Below are positions 22,964-30,684 of a stretch of DNA of 33,484 nt, piece after piece. The translations under genes and the position numbers were made by a program. This DNA comes from Desulfocapsa sp. (GTDB lineage Bacteria > Desulfobacterota > Desulfobulbia > Desulfobulbales > Desulfocapsaceae). The notes under the pieces were generated by a model that saw only the letters and a list, made by a program, of their open reading frames with translations, was not told the origin of the DNA and did no database searches. The first letter of the stretch is position 1. Every line of letters begins with the position of its first letter. The stretch covers positions 1 to 33,484 of the forward strand of contig JAQYVF010000052.1 in assembly GCA_030145625.1 (NCBI GenBank). Direction: 5' to 3'.

Positions 22964-24323
22964 GCAACTGTTACAGCGCCTCAGGCCAGGTCGTCTCCTT
23001 CTTTTTTTTCTTATTCTCTGGCTTCTGTCCGCTCTTTTTCTCTTTTTCCATCTTCAGGTTCTGAGAATTGAGATTCAGGCATTGGAAGTACAGCGTCTGG
23101 AGCTCGCGCTCGATAACTATCTCAAGCGCAGCGGAATTCATTCAGGAGGAAATTTTATCCTGGAGAGTGAAACACCCCGGGAAATAGATTTTATCCGTCT
23201 TGTCAGGGGGCGGGATCAACTACTCTTTACTGGCAACTCGACTATGAATTTCACAGGCTTGGTGGATCTTGATCCTTTAGCCCATGGAGTTTGGATAGAT
23301 CTTTTTCAACCGGAAAATTCAGGAACATGGCTCCTGGTGTCCAGGAAGATTACAGGAGGAGTTGTTCAAGCCGGTAAAGATGACAGCAGCGCAGGAGCTG
23401 CCCTCTACAAGCGGGCGGTGAGTGTTTCATTCTGGAGTTTTTGTCTGGCTGGCATACCTTCTTTTTTGCTCTCTTTTTTGCTCACATCCCTTGTCAGACA
23501 GCCCTTGCAGCATCTTCAGGAAGATATAGCAAGTGCTTTGCAGCAAAGGTCGCGGCCGCTTGCTGAACGTCGTCAAAAATATGTTGAACTGGTACCTCTG
23601 TATCAACAGTTGGACCAGCTTTTTCTGCAAAACCAGCAACTCATTCACGATATGCAATCTTCGTTGGACAATGTTGCCCACGATCTGAGAACGCCTATGA
23701 GCAGGCTGCGTGTGGTAGCGGAGTATGCCCTGCAGTCAGAGAAGAGTGATCCCGAACTCTATCGTAATGCACTTTCTGACTGCCTGGAAGAATCGGAACG
23801 GGTCATGTCTATGCTCAAGGTCATGATGAGCGTAGCCGAGGCAGAGGCGGGCACCATGCGTCTGGAATTGGAGGAGTTGGATCTCATGAAAACCCTGGAG
23901 GATGTGAGAAGCCTCTATCAATATGTTGCCGAAGAAGAGCAGATAGCTGTCTCCTGTGAAGGAGAAAAAAGAGTCATTGTCCTGGCCGATAAGACCCGAA
24001 TCTGTCAGGTATGGGCCAATCTCCTTGATAACGCCATAAAATATGGACACGAATCGGGAACAGTGAGGATTTGCGTAGAGAAAAAAGGAAAAATGGGGAT
24101 TGTCCGTTTTTATGATGACGGCATGGGAATCTCAGAAACAGAACTCAATCTCATCTGGGATCGATTGTATCGGGGTGATCGCAGTCGCAGTCGTCAGGGA
24201 TTAGGGCTGGGGTTGAATTATGTCAAGGCGGTGGTGGAAGCACACGGGGGACAGGTTCTGGTGAAGAGTAAAATTCGTGAGGGATCCTGTTTCGTCGTCC
24301 GCTTGCCCCTGGTGAGCAACTGA
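22944..24323 (+). CDS. Sensor histidine kinase partner of the OmpR-type regulator
   Basis: A 459-residue membrane kinase. Membrane helices at about 17-38 and 160-182 flank a periplasmic sensor domain of about 120 residues. A HAMP-like linker follows (LVRQPLQHLQEDI), then the DHp domain with His246 in AHDLRTPMSRL, and the ATPase domain with the N box (ANLLDNAIKY), G1 (DDGMGI) and G2 (GLGLGLNYVKAVVEAHGG). It should phosphorylate the regulator encoded just upstream. The sensor domain shows no motif I recognise. The gene overlaps the regulator by 20 bp. Imperfect heptamer repeats and fold-back element C begin right at its stop codon. Confidence 0.93.
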   Translation: MSFARNKQLLQRLRPGRLLLFFLILWLLSALFLFFHLQVLRIEIQALEVQRLELALDNYLKRSGIHSGGNFILESETPREIDFIRLVRGRDQLLFTGNSTMNFTGLVDLDPLAHGVWIDLFQPENSGTWLLVSRKITGGVVQAGKDDSSAGAALYKRAVSVSFWSFCLAGIPSFLLSFLLTSLVRQPLQHLQEDIASALQQRSRPLAERRQKYVELVPLYQQLDQLFLQNQQLIHDMQSSLDNVAHDLRTPMSRLRVVAEYALQSEKSDPELYRNALSDCLEESERVMSMLKVMMSVAEAEAGTMRLELEELDLMKTLEDVRSLYQYVAEEEQIAVSCEGEKRVIVLADKTRICQVWANLLDNAIKYGHESGTVRICVEKKGKMGIVRFYDDGMGISETELNLIWDRLYRGDRSRSRQGLGLGLNYVKAVVEAHGGQVLVKSKIREGSCFVVRLPLVSN

Positions 24324-24340
24324 AGAATCAAAGGCTGAAG
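24319..24340 (+). repeat. Imperfect heptamer repeats abutting element C
   Basis: ACTGAAG, an 8-nt AATCAAAG and GCTGAAG run from the histidine kinase stop codon to the first base of element C. They resemble the RCTRAAG series next to element B. Confidence 0.5.
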
Positions 24341-24480
24341 GCCACCTTGCAAAATTGCCTTTCCGCCCAAACTCTTCGTTATGAGGGAAATTTTATCCTC
24401 GGAATATCAAACAGATGCTTGCGGTAAAATTTTCTTCATGCCTTCTTTTTTGAAAGAAAATTCGAATTTTTCAAGGTACC
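24340..24480 (+). repeat. Fold-back element C (141 bp), overlapping an EEP gene stop
   Basis: It is nearly identical to element A over both arms (GGCCACCTTGCAAAATTGCC, CGCCCAAACTCTTCGT, AATATCAAACAGATGCTTGC, GGTAAAATTTTC). It ends TTTTTCAAGGTACC. The two arms pair along the whole length. The right end overlaps the end of the minus-strand EEP gene: its stop codon (24471-24473) and last two to three codons are element sequence. Confidence 0.85.
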
Positions 24481-25205
24481 TTGAAATCACAGAGCAGTGG
24501 GGCATGATCAGAGAGGCGGATGTCGGGTATGGAAAAGTTTGAAGCGGTAAGTTCCGGACTGTGGAGGATGAAGTCAAGATGACGTTTGGGAGCGTGGCTG
24601 GGATGTGATGGCTGGCTGGTGAGATTGGCGTTACGCAGTCTTGAAGCCGCCATAAAAAGCTGGAGCTCACGATCACCGCCAAAGGTGTTGAAATCACCAG
24701 CCACGATCACTGGTTTTGTGCTGTGCGAAAGGATACGGTGCAGGTGTTCAAGCTGCTGCTGCCTGTGTTTGAATTTTAAGGAGAGGTGGACAATAAAGAT
24801 ACAGACATCTTCAAGTTCTACTTCGATGACCAGGCGTTTGATTCCCTCGTTAAAATAATGAAAGTGGGAACTTTTGATAGGGTGACAGGTGAGCAGGGCA
24901 TTACTCTGTTTATTCAGTACAGGAATCCGATTGGCCAGTGAGTTGTCTCCATATTTGCTTTCCACCACATGAAAGTGGTCCAGATTTCTGGCAATGGCCT
25001 TGGCCTGGCAGGATCTTCCGGAACGATAGGAGCCGGAATCAACTTCAATCAGGCCAATAACATCAGGATTGACGGACCTGATAAAGGCAGTGATCTGTTC
25101 GAGGGTGTTTCCGGTATGTTTGAAAAAGCCGGTAAAGGGAAGGGGTAGGTGGTATTTCGTTCCATGGCCAGTACCGTACCGTATATTATAAAGCAAAAAG
25201 CGCAT
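24471..25205 (-). CDS. Endonuclease/exonuclease/phosphatase (EEP) family protein
   Basis: A 244-residue protein with the DNase I-like EEP fold. Motifs in order: MRFLLYNIRYG (Asn), LIEVDSGSYR (metal-binding Glu), VIVAGDFNTFGG (Asp and Asn) and a terminal LSDHAPLLCDF (Asp-His). There is no signal peptide. The family cleaves phosphodiester or phosphate-ester bonds in nucleic acids, lipids or small molecules; the substrate is not clear. The last few codons (FKVP and the stop) are encoded by the inserted fold-back element C, so the native C-terminus may have been replaced. The core motifs are intact, so it is probably functional. The ribosome site is weak. Confidence 0.85.
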   Translation of the reverse strand: MRFLLYNIRYGTGHGTKYHLPLPFTGFFKHTGNTLEQITAFIRSVNPDVIGLIEVDSGSYRSGRSCQAKAIARNLDHFHVVESKYGDNSLANRIPVLNKQSNALLTCHPIKSSHFHYFNEGIKRLVIEVELEDVCIFIVHLSLKFKHRQQQLEHLHRILSHSTKPVIVAGDFNTFGGDRELQLFMAASRLRNANLTSQPSHPSHAPKRHLDFILHSPELTASNFSIPDIRLSDHAPLLCDFKVP

Positions 25206-25510
25206 GAAGATATGATAGCGGTTTCGGCAACGCTTTGCAATCTTGCCTTTTTATGATTGCTCAGAAGAGATTCTATCCATTAGGTGGAAAACAGTGCTAT
25301 TGAAAGAGCTTGGCTGTGTGTTGCTGGCTTGTAAGAGAATTTCACAACTTGGCCATGCGAGCCGGGCTGATCGTGCCCTAAGGGCACCCTCCCTGGACGA
25401 GAAGATGGGAGGCTGATGAACTCTTCACTTTTTTCTCTATATCTCATATGGTACAGTGATGCTTCACAGGTGAAAGAAAATGATACAGATTTAAACAGAC
25501 AGGATAGATA
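25206..25510. other. Structured gap upstream of hemC, no gene seen
   Basis: This is a 305-bp stretch. No convincing gene is present; an 81-codon minus-strand frame crosses the palindromes below and overlaps hemC. From about 25369 to 25425 it contains a perfect palindrome arm pair (GTGCCC-TA-AGGGCAC, 25373-25387) followed by CCTCCC (25388-25393) pairing with GGGAGG (25407-25412), then CTGATGA. The motif GGCTGAT occurs on both sides. It may be a structured leader RNA or a dispersed repeat. No known riboswitch consensus was matched. Confidence 0.4.
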
Positions 25511-26443
25511 ATGACCACAATACATATCGGATCGAGGAAGAGTAAACTTGCCATGTGGCAGACAGAGACCGTAGCCGCCCTGCTTGAAAAGGCCGGTTTA
25601 GAGACTGTTATCAGCTCCATGGAGACCAAGGGCGATAAAATTCTTGATGTTTCCATTGCCAAGATTGGCAGCAAAGGTGTTTTCACCGAAGAGCTTGAAG
25701 AGCAATTGGCCGGTGGTTCCACAGATATAGCGGTGCACAGTGCCAAGGATATGCAGTCCATCCTGCCTGCTGGTTTTGGTCTCATTGCTTTTACCGACCG
25801 GGAAAAGGTCAATGATGTCCTCCTTTCCATGGACAAGTCCATAGACATAACAGATACAAGCCGTAAGATTCGGGTCGGTACTTCCTCGGTAAGGCGTATT
25901 GCCCTCTTGAAACATTATTATCCACATGTTGAAACCGTAGATATGCGTGGAAATCTGCAGACCAGAATCAGGAAGATGGAGGAAGGGACCTGTGATGCCC
26001 TCATTCTGGCCTATGCCGGAGTCAAACGTATGGAATATGAGGATATGATCGTCAAGGTTTTTTCAAAGGAAGAGTTCATACCTCCGGTGGGACAGGGCTG
26101 TATTGCCATCGAGGCGGCAGAGAACTTGGATGCTGAGAAACAGGAACGGGTTCGAACGTGTCTCAATAACCCGGATTCCGAAGACTGCCTGCTTGCTGAA
26201 CGTGCCTATCTGCGAACCATGGAAGGGGGCTGTTCCATTCCGGCATTTGCACTGGCGATCCTTGATGGAGAGCAACTTGTCCTGCGTGGTGGTTTGGCCA
26301 GCCTGGATGGAAAAACTGTTCTGGTCAAGACGGAAAAAGGCTCCAGGGAAGAGGCTGATCAGTTGGGACAGCGCCTGGGTAAATATATTTTGGAAAACGG
26401 TGGTCGTGAGATACTGGCCGAGGTGCGACGTATGCAGGGGTAA
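25511..26443 (+). CDS. hemC: Porphobilinogen deaminase (hydroxymethylbilane synthase)
   Basis: A 310-residue enzyme that joins four porphobilinogen units to hydroxymethylbilane, the precursor of heme, siroheme and cobalamin. Motifs: the start IHIGSRKSKLAMWQT, the substrate-binding SAKDMQ and GTSSVRR...DMRGNLQTRI, PVGQGCIAIE, and Cys241 in EGGCSIPA, which holds the dipyrromethane cofactor. AGGA stands ahead of ATG 25511. The standalone location is unusual, because hemC often neighbours other heme genes; cbiK, which uses a downstream product, is 6 kb away. The 305-bp gap upstream has palindromes and may be regulatory. Confidence 0.95.
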   Translation: MTTIHIGSRKSKLAMWQTETVAALLEKAGLETVISSMETKGDKILDVSIAKIGSKGVFTEELEEQLAGGSTDIAVHSAKDMQSILPAGFGLIAFTDREKVNDVLLSMDKSIDITDTSRKIRVGTSSVRRIALLKHYYPHVETVDMRGNLQTRIRKMEEGTCDALILAYAGVKRMEYEDMIVKVFSKEEFIPPVGQGCIAIEAAENLDAEKQERVRTCLNNPDSEDCLLAERAYLRTMEGGCSIPAFALAILDGEQLVLRGGLASLDGKTVLVKTEKGSREEADQLGQRLGKYILENGGREILAEVRRMQG

Positions 26444-26545
26444 CTCAGAGACAGGTCTTACAAGGTTGAATGTCCTCGTCTCGTTCCTAGGTACATTGTA
26501 TGACGACATCCTCTACAACCCATATTGGACAGGAGGCGTTATTTG

Positions 26546-27169
26546 ATGAAGGAGTATTTCACAGGATTCACTTCAGTTTCTTTTATTTTTTTGTTTACCC
26601 TCATGGTCTGCTGCTTAGCCGGATGTGCTAAGCAGCCTCTACTCAGGCAACAGCTTTCGGCACCGGCAGCTGTGATACCTGCAGAGCTTGCACCCGGACT
26701 CTCTGTTATTTATCTTGATAAATTCTATCGAAGAACAGGGCAGATGCCGACCCTTGCCGAAGCAAAAACCAAGGGAAGACCTGGAAAACCTCTCTTTCAG
26801 CTCAATCATCAGTTTGCTCATGAGGGACTGGTTTTTGATTCCGGTGCGCAGAAAGGTGTCGGTATGGTGCTGGCCGGTTATATTTATCTTGGTGAATCCG
26901 GCGAGTACAGATTTCAGGCCCTGGCAAATGACGGCATAGAGTTTTCTCTCGAGGGCAAGCTCATATTTGAAGACCCGGCAGTGCACAGTGACAGACTCTC
27001 TCCCGAGGGTACTGTTGATGTTGTGGCACCCGGTTGGTATCCGATCCTTATTCGTTACTTTCAACGTAAGGGAACCGCCACCCTGAAGCTATACTGGCAG
27101 CCTCCAGGTGCCACCGAGTTTTCCATTATTCCTGCAGAGATATATGCACATCAAGGGGCAACAGAATAG
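26546..27169 (+). CDS. PA14-domain lipoprotein
   Basis: A 207-residue lipoprotein. AGGAGG at 26531-26536 is nine bases ahead of ATG 26546. The signal peptide ends in the lipobox LAGC (about residue 28). The rest is mostly one PA14 beta-barrel domain (residues about 50-200), seen from PGLSVIYLDKFY at the start, GYIYLGESGEYRFQALANDGIEF in the middle (given here in part), the Asp-Gly pair typical of PA14, and YPILIRYFQRKGTATLKLYW at the end. PA14 domains usually bind carbohydrates or act as structural modules. Binding partner and role are unknown. It converges on hypB with a shared hairpin between them. Confidence 0.8.
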   Translation: MKEYFTGFTSVSFIFLFTLMVCCLAGCAKQPLLRQQLSAPAAVIPAELAPGLSVIYLDKFYRRTGQMPTLAEAKTKGRPGKPLFQLNHQFAHEGLVFDSGAQKGVGMVLAGYIYLGESGEYRFQALANDGIEFSLEGKLIFEDPAVHSDRLSPEGTVDVVAPGWYPILIRYFQRKGTATLKLYWQPPGATEFSIIPAEIYAHQGATE

Positions 27170-27206
27170 AAATATGCCAACATTATTTTCGGCATATTTC
27201 TTTTAA
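27169..27206. terminator. Bidirectional terminator between the PA14 gene and hypB
   Basis: GAAATATGCC (27169-27178) pairs perfectly with GGCATATTTC (27191-27200), a 10-bp stem with a 12-nt loop, followed by TTTT on the plus strand and flanked by ATTCT on the other. The loop holds the hypB stop codon, and the right-hand stem arm encodes the last residues of HypB. Confidence 0.7.
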
Positions 27207-27893
27207 ATAGTCCAGCCACTGCTCAAATCCTTGTCCGCTGGTGGCAGAAAGATCCATGACCAGTAATTTGGGGTTCAGCTGCAAGGCCTCGGCCCGGGCC
27301 TCCTCAACAGGGAAATCAAAGTAGGGAAGGAGATCGGTCTTGGAAATAATAAAGACCTGGGAACTGGTAAAGGCTTTGGGGTATTTTGCTGGCTTGTCAG
27401 GTCCTTCCGGCACAGAAACCAGGACCACCCGGTGATGTTCCCCTAAGTCAAAGGTGGCCGGGCAGACCAGATTGCCTACGTTTTCAATGACAAGCAGATC
27501 GAGTTTGTCGCCGTCTGGCTCTTTTTCCAGAAGATGCAGTCCCTTGTGGATCTGGGCTGCGTCCAGGTGACATGCCCCACCGGTGGTCAACTGGATTACG
27601 GGAACTCCCTTGGCACGAATACGTTCTGCATCCCTTTCTGTTTCAATGTCCCCCTCTATCACACCGATTCGGAGGCTGTCGCCAATGGCTTCAATGGTTT
27701 TTTCAAGGAGCGTGGTCTTGCCGGAACCGGGGCTGGAAATCATGTTGATGGCCACTGCCCCCATCTTTTCAATATGGGCCCTGTTTTTTTTTGCCATGGC
27801 CGTGTTGGCGGCAAGCAGGCTCTGGTGGACTTCAACGATCTTAGGGTCGTGGGAATGGTCGGGAGTTATATCACAGCCGCATGAATCACACAT
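27183..27893 (-). CDS. hypB: Hydrogenase nickel-insertion GTPase HypB
   Basis: A 236-residue GTPase that, with HypA, delivers nickel to [NiFe]-hydrogenase. The N-terminal MCDSCGCD provides the high-affinity nickel site (Cys2, Cys5, Cys7), with a short His segment (DHSHD) rather than a long His-rich tail. The G domain has the P-loop SSPGSGKTTLL, GDIETERD, the metal-site Cys and His in TGGACHLDA, and the nucleotide base motif SKTDLL. GAAGGTG lies ahead of ATG 27893. It is the last gene of the hyp operon. The preceding 41-codon ORF ends two bases before its start. Confidence 0.96.
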   Translation of the reverse strand: MCDSCGCDITPDHSHDPKIVEVHQSLLAANTAMAKKNRAHIEKMGAVAINMISSPGSGKTTLLEKTIEAIGDSLRIGVIEGDIETERDAERIRAKGVPVIQLTTGGACHLDAAQIHKGLHLLEKEPDGDKLDLLVIENVGNLVCPATFDLGEHHRVVLVSVPEGPDKPAKYPKAFTSSQVFIISKTDLLPYFDFPVEEARAEALQLNPKLLVMDLSATSGQGFEQWLDYLKEICRK

Positions 27894-27895
27894 AA

Positions 27896-28021
27896 TTACA
27901 CCTTCATAAAAAATGGCAGCCGAAGCGGCCGGTTGTCAAAAATTGATTTAAGTGCAGGTTGCAGTTGAATCAGCAACCCTGCATTGTACTCTTTTGCCAA
28001 ATTGTCACTTTGTCCGTTCAT
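27896..28021 (-). CDS. Candidate 41-residue small ORF between hypA and hypB
   Basis: ATG 28021 to TAA 27896-27898 gives 41 codons whose product has a plausible protein-like composition (MNGQSDNLAKEYNAG, then a hydrophobic/basic end RPLRLPFFMKV). It lies in frame with hypA, eleven codons after the hypA stop, and ends two bases before the hypB ATG, with the hypB ribosome site inside its last codons. No Shine-Dalgarno precedes its own start. Two hairpins lie inside (a near-perfect one at 27953-27983 and a GC-rich one followed by six T on the minus strand), so the region may instead be a regulatory leader for hypB. I recognise no family. A remnant of a deleted gene is a further option. Confidence 0.35.
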   Translation of the reverse strand: MNGQSDNLAKEYNAGLLIQLQPALKSIFDNRPLRLPFFMKV

Positions 28022-28054
28022 GGAGGATAGGATCTCATTGGCGAAACAAAACGG

Positions 28055-28399
28055 TTATTCCATTTGCACCTGTCGGAGAATAATATCATCTCCTCCCTCT
28101 GGGCTGAGAAGGTTTTCTAAACAGACGGGGCAGGCCTCAGGCTTCTCTTCTTCTTCTATTTTTGCTCCGCAGCCACAGCAGTGGTAGGTGGCGGGTGAAC
28201 TTTCTATGACCAGGCTGGCACCATGAGTTAATGGATCTTCGTCGGAGAGGATGTCAAAGGCGAATTGAAACGAGTCTATGACCACCCCGGAAAGGGGGCC
28301 GATATCCATAGATACGCTTATGACCTTTGTTTTGTTGTGCTCTCGGGCCAGGCTGTGAAGTTGGCTGAGCAGGCCCTGAACCAGGGACATTTCATGCAT
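28055..28399 (-). CDS. hypA: Hydrogenase nickel chaperone HypA
   Basis: A 114-residue nickel metallochaperone. The start is set at ATG 28399 because HypA must begin Met-His-Glu-Met (His2 binds nickel); the longer frame from TTG 28420 adds residues not found in the family. The C-terminal half has the zinc site, two Cys pairs in CCGCGAK and CPVC. There is no Shine-Dalgarno ahead of 28399, but the start overlaps by 8 bp the end of a 41-codon ORF that has a good one, so translational coupling is likely. The length is normal. Confidence 0.95.
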   Translation of the reverse strand: MHEMSLVQGLLSQLHSLAREHNKTKVISVSMDIGPLSGVVIDSFQFAFDILSDEDPLTHGASLVIESSPATYHCCGCGAKIEEEEKPEACPVCLENLLSPEGGDDIILRQVQME

Positions 28400-28517
28400 A
28401 ACTACTTTTCTCTTTTTCAATATTTTGCGAATGGATGGTGCAACCTAAGCTCTTTAGCCGCTGCACAAGAAGATTACCGATTCCGAGTATTCCAATTTTT
28501 TTGTTTTCGTGTTCCAT
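28392..28517 (-). CDS. Candidate 41-residue small ORF or gene remnant between hypE and hypA
   Basis: ATG 28517 follows TGAGGAGCCGGA, in which the hypE stop codon is part of the ribosome site and AGGAG is five bases from the start. The 41 residues begin MEHENKKIGILGIGNLL and end EKEKSSYA; the TGA overlaps the hypA start by 8 bp (ATGCATGA). The GILGIGNLL stretch resembles the N-terminus of [NiFe]-hydrogenase maturation peptidases (GxGNxL), while the following VQRLKSLGCTIHS fits the first beta-alpha-beta unit of a Rossmann NAD(P)-binding domain. Either a truncated relic whose translation still couples hypE to hypA, or a real microprotein. I cannot decide which. Confidence 0.5.
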   Translation of the reverse strand: MEHENKKIGILGIGNLLVQRLKSLGCTIHSQNIEKEKSSYA

Positions 28518-28526
28518 TCCGGCTCC

Positions 28527-29546
28527 TCAGCAGATCCTGGGTAGAGGTTCCCCGTGCAGGGGAGTAATGATTCTGGAACCACCTATGGTGGTACGCAGTA
28601 CAACCTGGCCAGGTGTTCCTGTTTTCAGGCTTCCAATAACAGCACTTTCATTTCCTACGGAAGTTGATCGCATCAGCTTCAAGGCTTCTTCTGCCTGTTC
28701 TGCAGCAACGAGCACAAGGCATTTTCCTTCATTGGCCAGGTACAGTGGATCCAGACCCATGATCTCGCAGGCAGCCCGGACCTCTTTTCTCACGGGGATG
28801 TCTGTTTCATGGATTTCGGCCATAAGGTGAGCGGCGGCCGCAATCTCATTTAATGAAGTTGCCACTCCGCCCCGAGTTGGATCACGGAGGGTATGCAGGC
28901 TGTCAGGAGGGAGGCGGTCAAGGAGGAGGGCCACCAATTCATGGAGGGAGGCGGAATCACTGGCAAGGTTTCCGTCAAGACTAATCCCGGCCCGGCGGGT
29001 CATGATGGTTATTCCGTGATCTCCCATGGAACCGGAGAGGATGATGACATCCCCTGGCCGAGCCATGGTGGATGAGATGTTGACTTCCTCTGCGACGATC
29101 CCGATGCCGGATGTGTTAATGAAAATTTTATCACCTTTCCCCCTGGGAACAACCTTGGTGTCACCGGTGACAATGGGCACCCCGGCCTCTTTGCAGGCTG
29201 CTCCAATGGAGATGATGACACGTTCAAGATCATCCAGATCCAGCCCCTCCTCCAGAATCAAACCCAGGCTCAGACAAAGGGGACGGGCACCACGCATGGC
29301 AAGATCATTAATGGTGCCGTGAACGGCCAGGGTGCCGATGTCACCACCCGGGAAAAAGATCGGATCCACCACATAGCTGTCCGTACTAAAGGCCAGTTTT
29401 CCGGGATGATTGTCAAGCACGGCACTGTCTTCCAGAGAGGCAAGGATGTTATTGTCCAGGTGCTTGAGAAAAAGTCCGGATATTAACTCCTGGCTGGCAA
29501 TACCGCCGCTGCCATGATCAAGGAGGATACAGTTTTTAGGGTTCAT
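28527..29546 (-). CDS. hypE: Hydrogenase maturation protein HypE (carbamoyl dehydratase)
   Basis: A 339-residue AIR-synthase-like protein that, with ATP, dehydrates the carbamoyl group on its C-terminal Cys to cyanide for the Fe(CN)2CO centre. The N-terminal LLDHGSGGIASQELI and the motifs STDSYVVDPIFFPGG, VHGTINDLAMRGARP, TGDTKVVPRGKGD and RDPTRGGVATSLNE are typical. The C-terminus is PRIC, with the essential terminal Cys339. The gene lies 52 bp after hypD. Its TGA stop overlaps the ribosome site of the small ORF that follows. Confidence 0.97.
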   Translation of the reverse strand: MNPKNCILLDHGSGGIASQELISGLFLKHLDNNILASLEDSAVLDNHPGKLAFSTDSYVVDPIFFPGGDIGTLAVHGTINDLAMRGARPLCLSLGLILEEGLDLDDLERVIISIGAACKEAGVPIVTGDTKVVPRGKGDKIFINTSGIGIVAEEVNISSTMARPGDVIILSGSMGDHGITIMTRRAGISLDGNLASDSASLHELVALLLDRLPPDSLHTLRDPTRGGVATSLNEIAAAAHLMAEIHETDIPVRKEVRAACEIMGLDPLYLANEGKCLVLVAAEQAEEALKLMRSTSVGNESAVIGSLKTGTPGQVVLRTTIGGSRIITPLHGEPLPRIC

Positions 29547-29598
29547 TTTCTTTTACACTCTCCACAAAATTTCTATCTTTATTGGCCTTTAACCTTCC

Positions 29599-30684
29599 TC
29601 ACCCACCATACTTATAAAAAGCGGCACAAGTCCCTTCACTGGAGACCATACAGGGCCCCACTGGATTGCCGGGGGTGCAGCGGCTGCCGAATAGAGGACA
29701 CTGGGGGGGACGTTCTTTACCCTTGAGGATTTCACCGCATCGGCAGCCACGGGGTTCCTCCGTGGGTATCAGCTTAATATCTAATCGTTTTTCTGCATCA
29801 AAATGATCATAACTGTCTCGAATGGCCAAGCCGCTGAGCGGAATTGTTCCAAGGCCGCGCCATTCCATATCAACGGGTTCAAAGATTTCACTTACCATCT
29901 GTTGTGCCCTGGAATTGCCTTCCCAGCGCACAGCCCGGGTATAAGCGTTTTCCACTCGGGCTTCCCCCTGGCCCACCTGTCTGGCGAGTAAAATTAAGGC
30001 CTGGAGGATATCGGCTGGCTCAAAGCCTCCCACCACGCAGGCCAGACCATATTTGTCCACAAGGGGCTGGTAGGCTCCGGCCCCGATAATAGTACTTACA
30101 TGGCCGGGGCAGAGGAGTCCGTCAATCTGCAGTTCAGGATCATTGAGCAGGGCGATGAGCGGAGGGGGCATGACCTTATGGGTGGAAAAAACAGCAAAGT
30201 TGTCTACACCGCTGTTGTGTGCAGCCAAGATGGTCGCAGCGATTCCGGGAGTGGTGGTCTCAAAACCGACGCCGAGGAAGATTACCAATTCCTGAGGATG
30301 CTTTTTGGCAAGTTCCAGGCTGTCCATGGGAGAGTAGACGATGTCCACTTTGGCCCCCTGAGAAGAGGCATAGGCGAGGGATAGGCCGCTGCTGCCGGGA
30401 ACCCGAAACAGATCACCAAAGAGGGCAATTCTTACTTTTGGCTGTTCGGCCATGGTCAGGATGGCATCGATGTGGGACGCGGAGGTGACGCAGACCGGAC
30501 AGCCAGGGCCGGAGATCAATTCCAGTCCTTCCGGTAGGAGAGATCGCAGGCCGTTGCGAAAAATGGCCATGGTATGGGTGCCGCAGACTTCCATTATCCG
30601 GAAAGGCTTGGTTACGGCGCGCCGCAGTTCTTCAAGGAGAGGTGCGGCCAGGTCCTGATCACGGAATTCATCGAGATATTTCAT
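29599..30684 (-). CDS. hypD: Hydrogenase maturation protein HypD
   Basis: A 361-residue Fe-S protein that with HypC carries the Fe(CN)2CO fragment. Conserved catalytic Cys residues are Cys34 (EVCGTH, with His37), Cys62 and Cys65 (GPGCPVC). The [4Fe-4S] cluster Cys residues are in the C-terminal part (CRCGEIL, QCPLFGSRC, GPCMVSSEGTC). Length and motif order are normal. The start overlaps the hypC stop by 4 bp (ATGA), so the two are translated together, in keeping with the HypC-HypD complex. Confidence 0.97.
   Translation of the reverse strand: MKYLDEFRDQDLAAPLLEELRRAVTKPFRIMEVCGTHTMAIFRNGLRSLLPEGLELISGPGCPVCVTSASHIDAILTMAEQPKVRIALFGDLFRVPGSSGLSLAYASSQGAKVDIVYSPMDSLELAKKHPQELVIFLGVGFETTTPGIAATILAAHNSGVDNFAVFSTHKVMPPPLIALLNDPELQIDGLLCPGHVSTIIGAGAYQPLVDKYGLACVVGGFEPADILQALILLARQVGQGEARVENAYTRAVRWEGNSRAQQMVSEIFEPVDMEWRGLGTIPLSGLAIRDSYDHFDAEKRLDIKLIPTEEPRGCRCGEILKGKERPPQCPLFGSRCTPGNPVGPCMVSSEGTCAAFYKYGG

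Noticed and set aside
25395-25425. CTGATGA as a hammerhead ribozyme or fluoride riboswitch core
   Set aside because: No stem II hairpin or GAAA follows the CTGATGA, and the 5' part of the fluoride aptamer (GGnGATGG) is missing.
25280-25525. 81-codon minus-strand ORF upstream of hemC
   Set aside because: It crosses two GC-rich palindromes, overlaps the hemC start and has no ribosome site. Its composition looks like the shadow of a structured non-coding segment.
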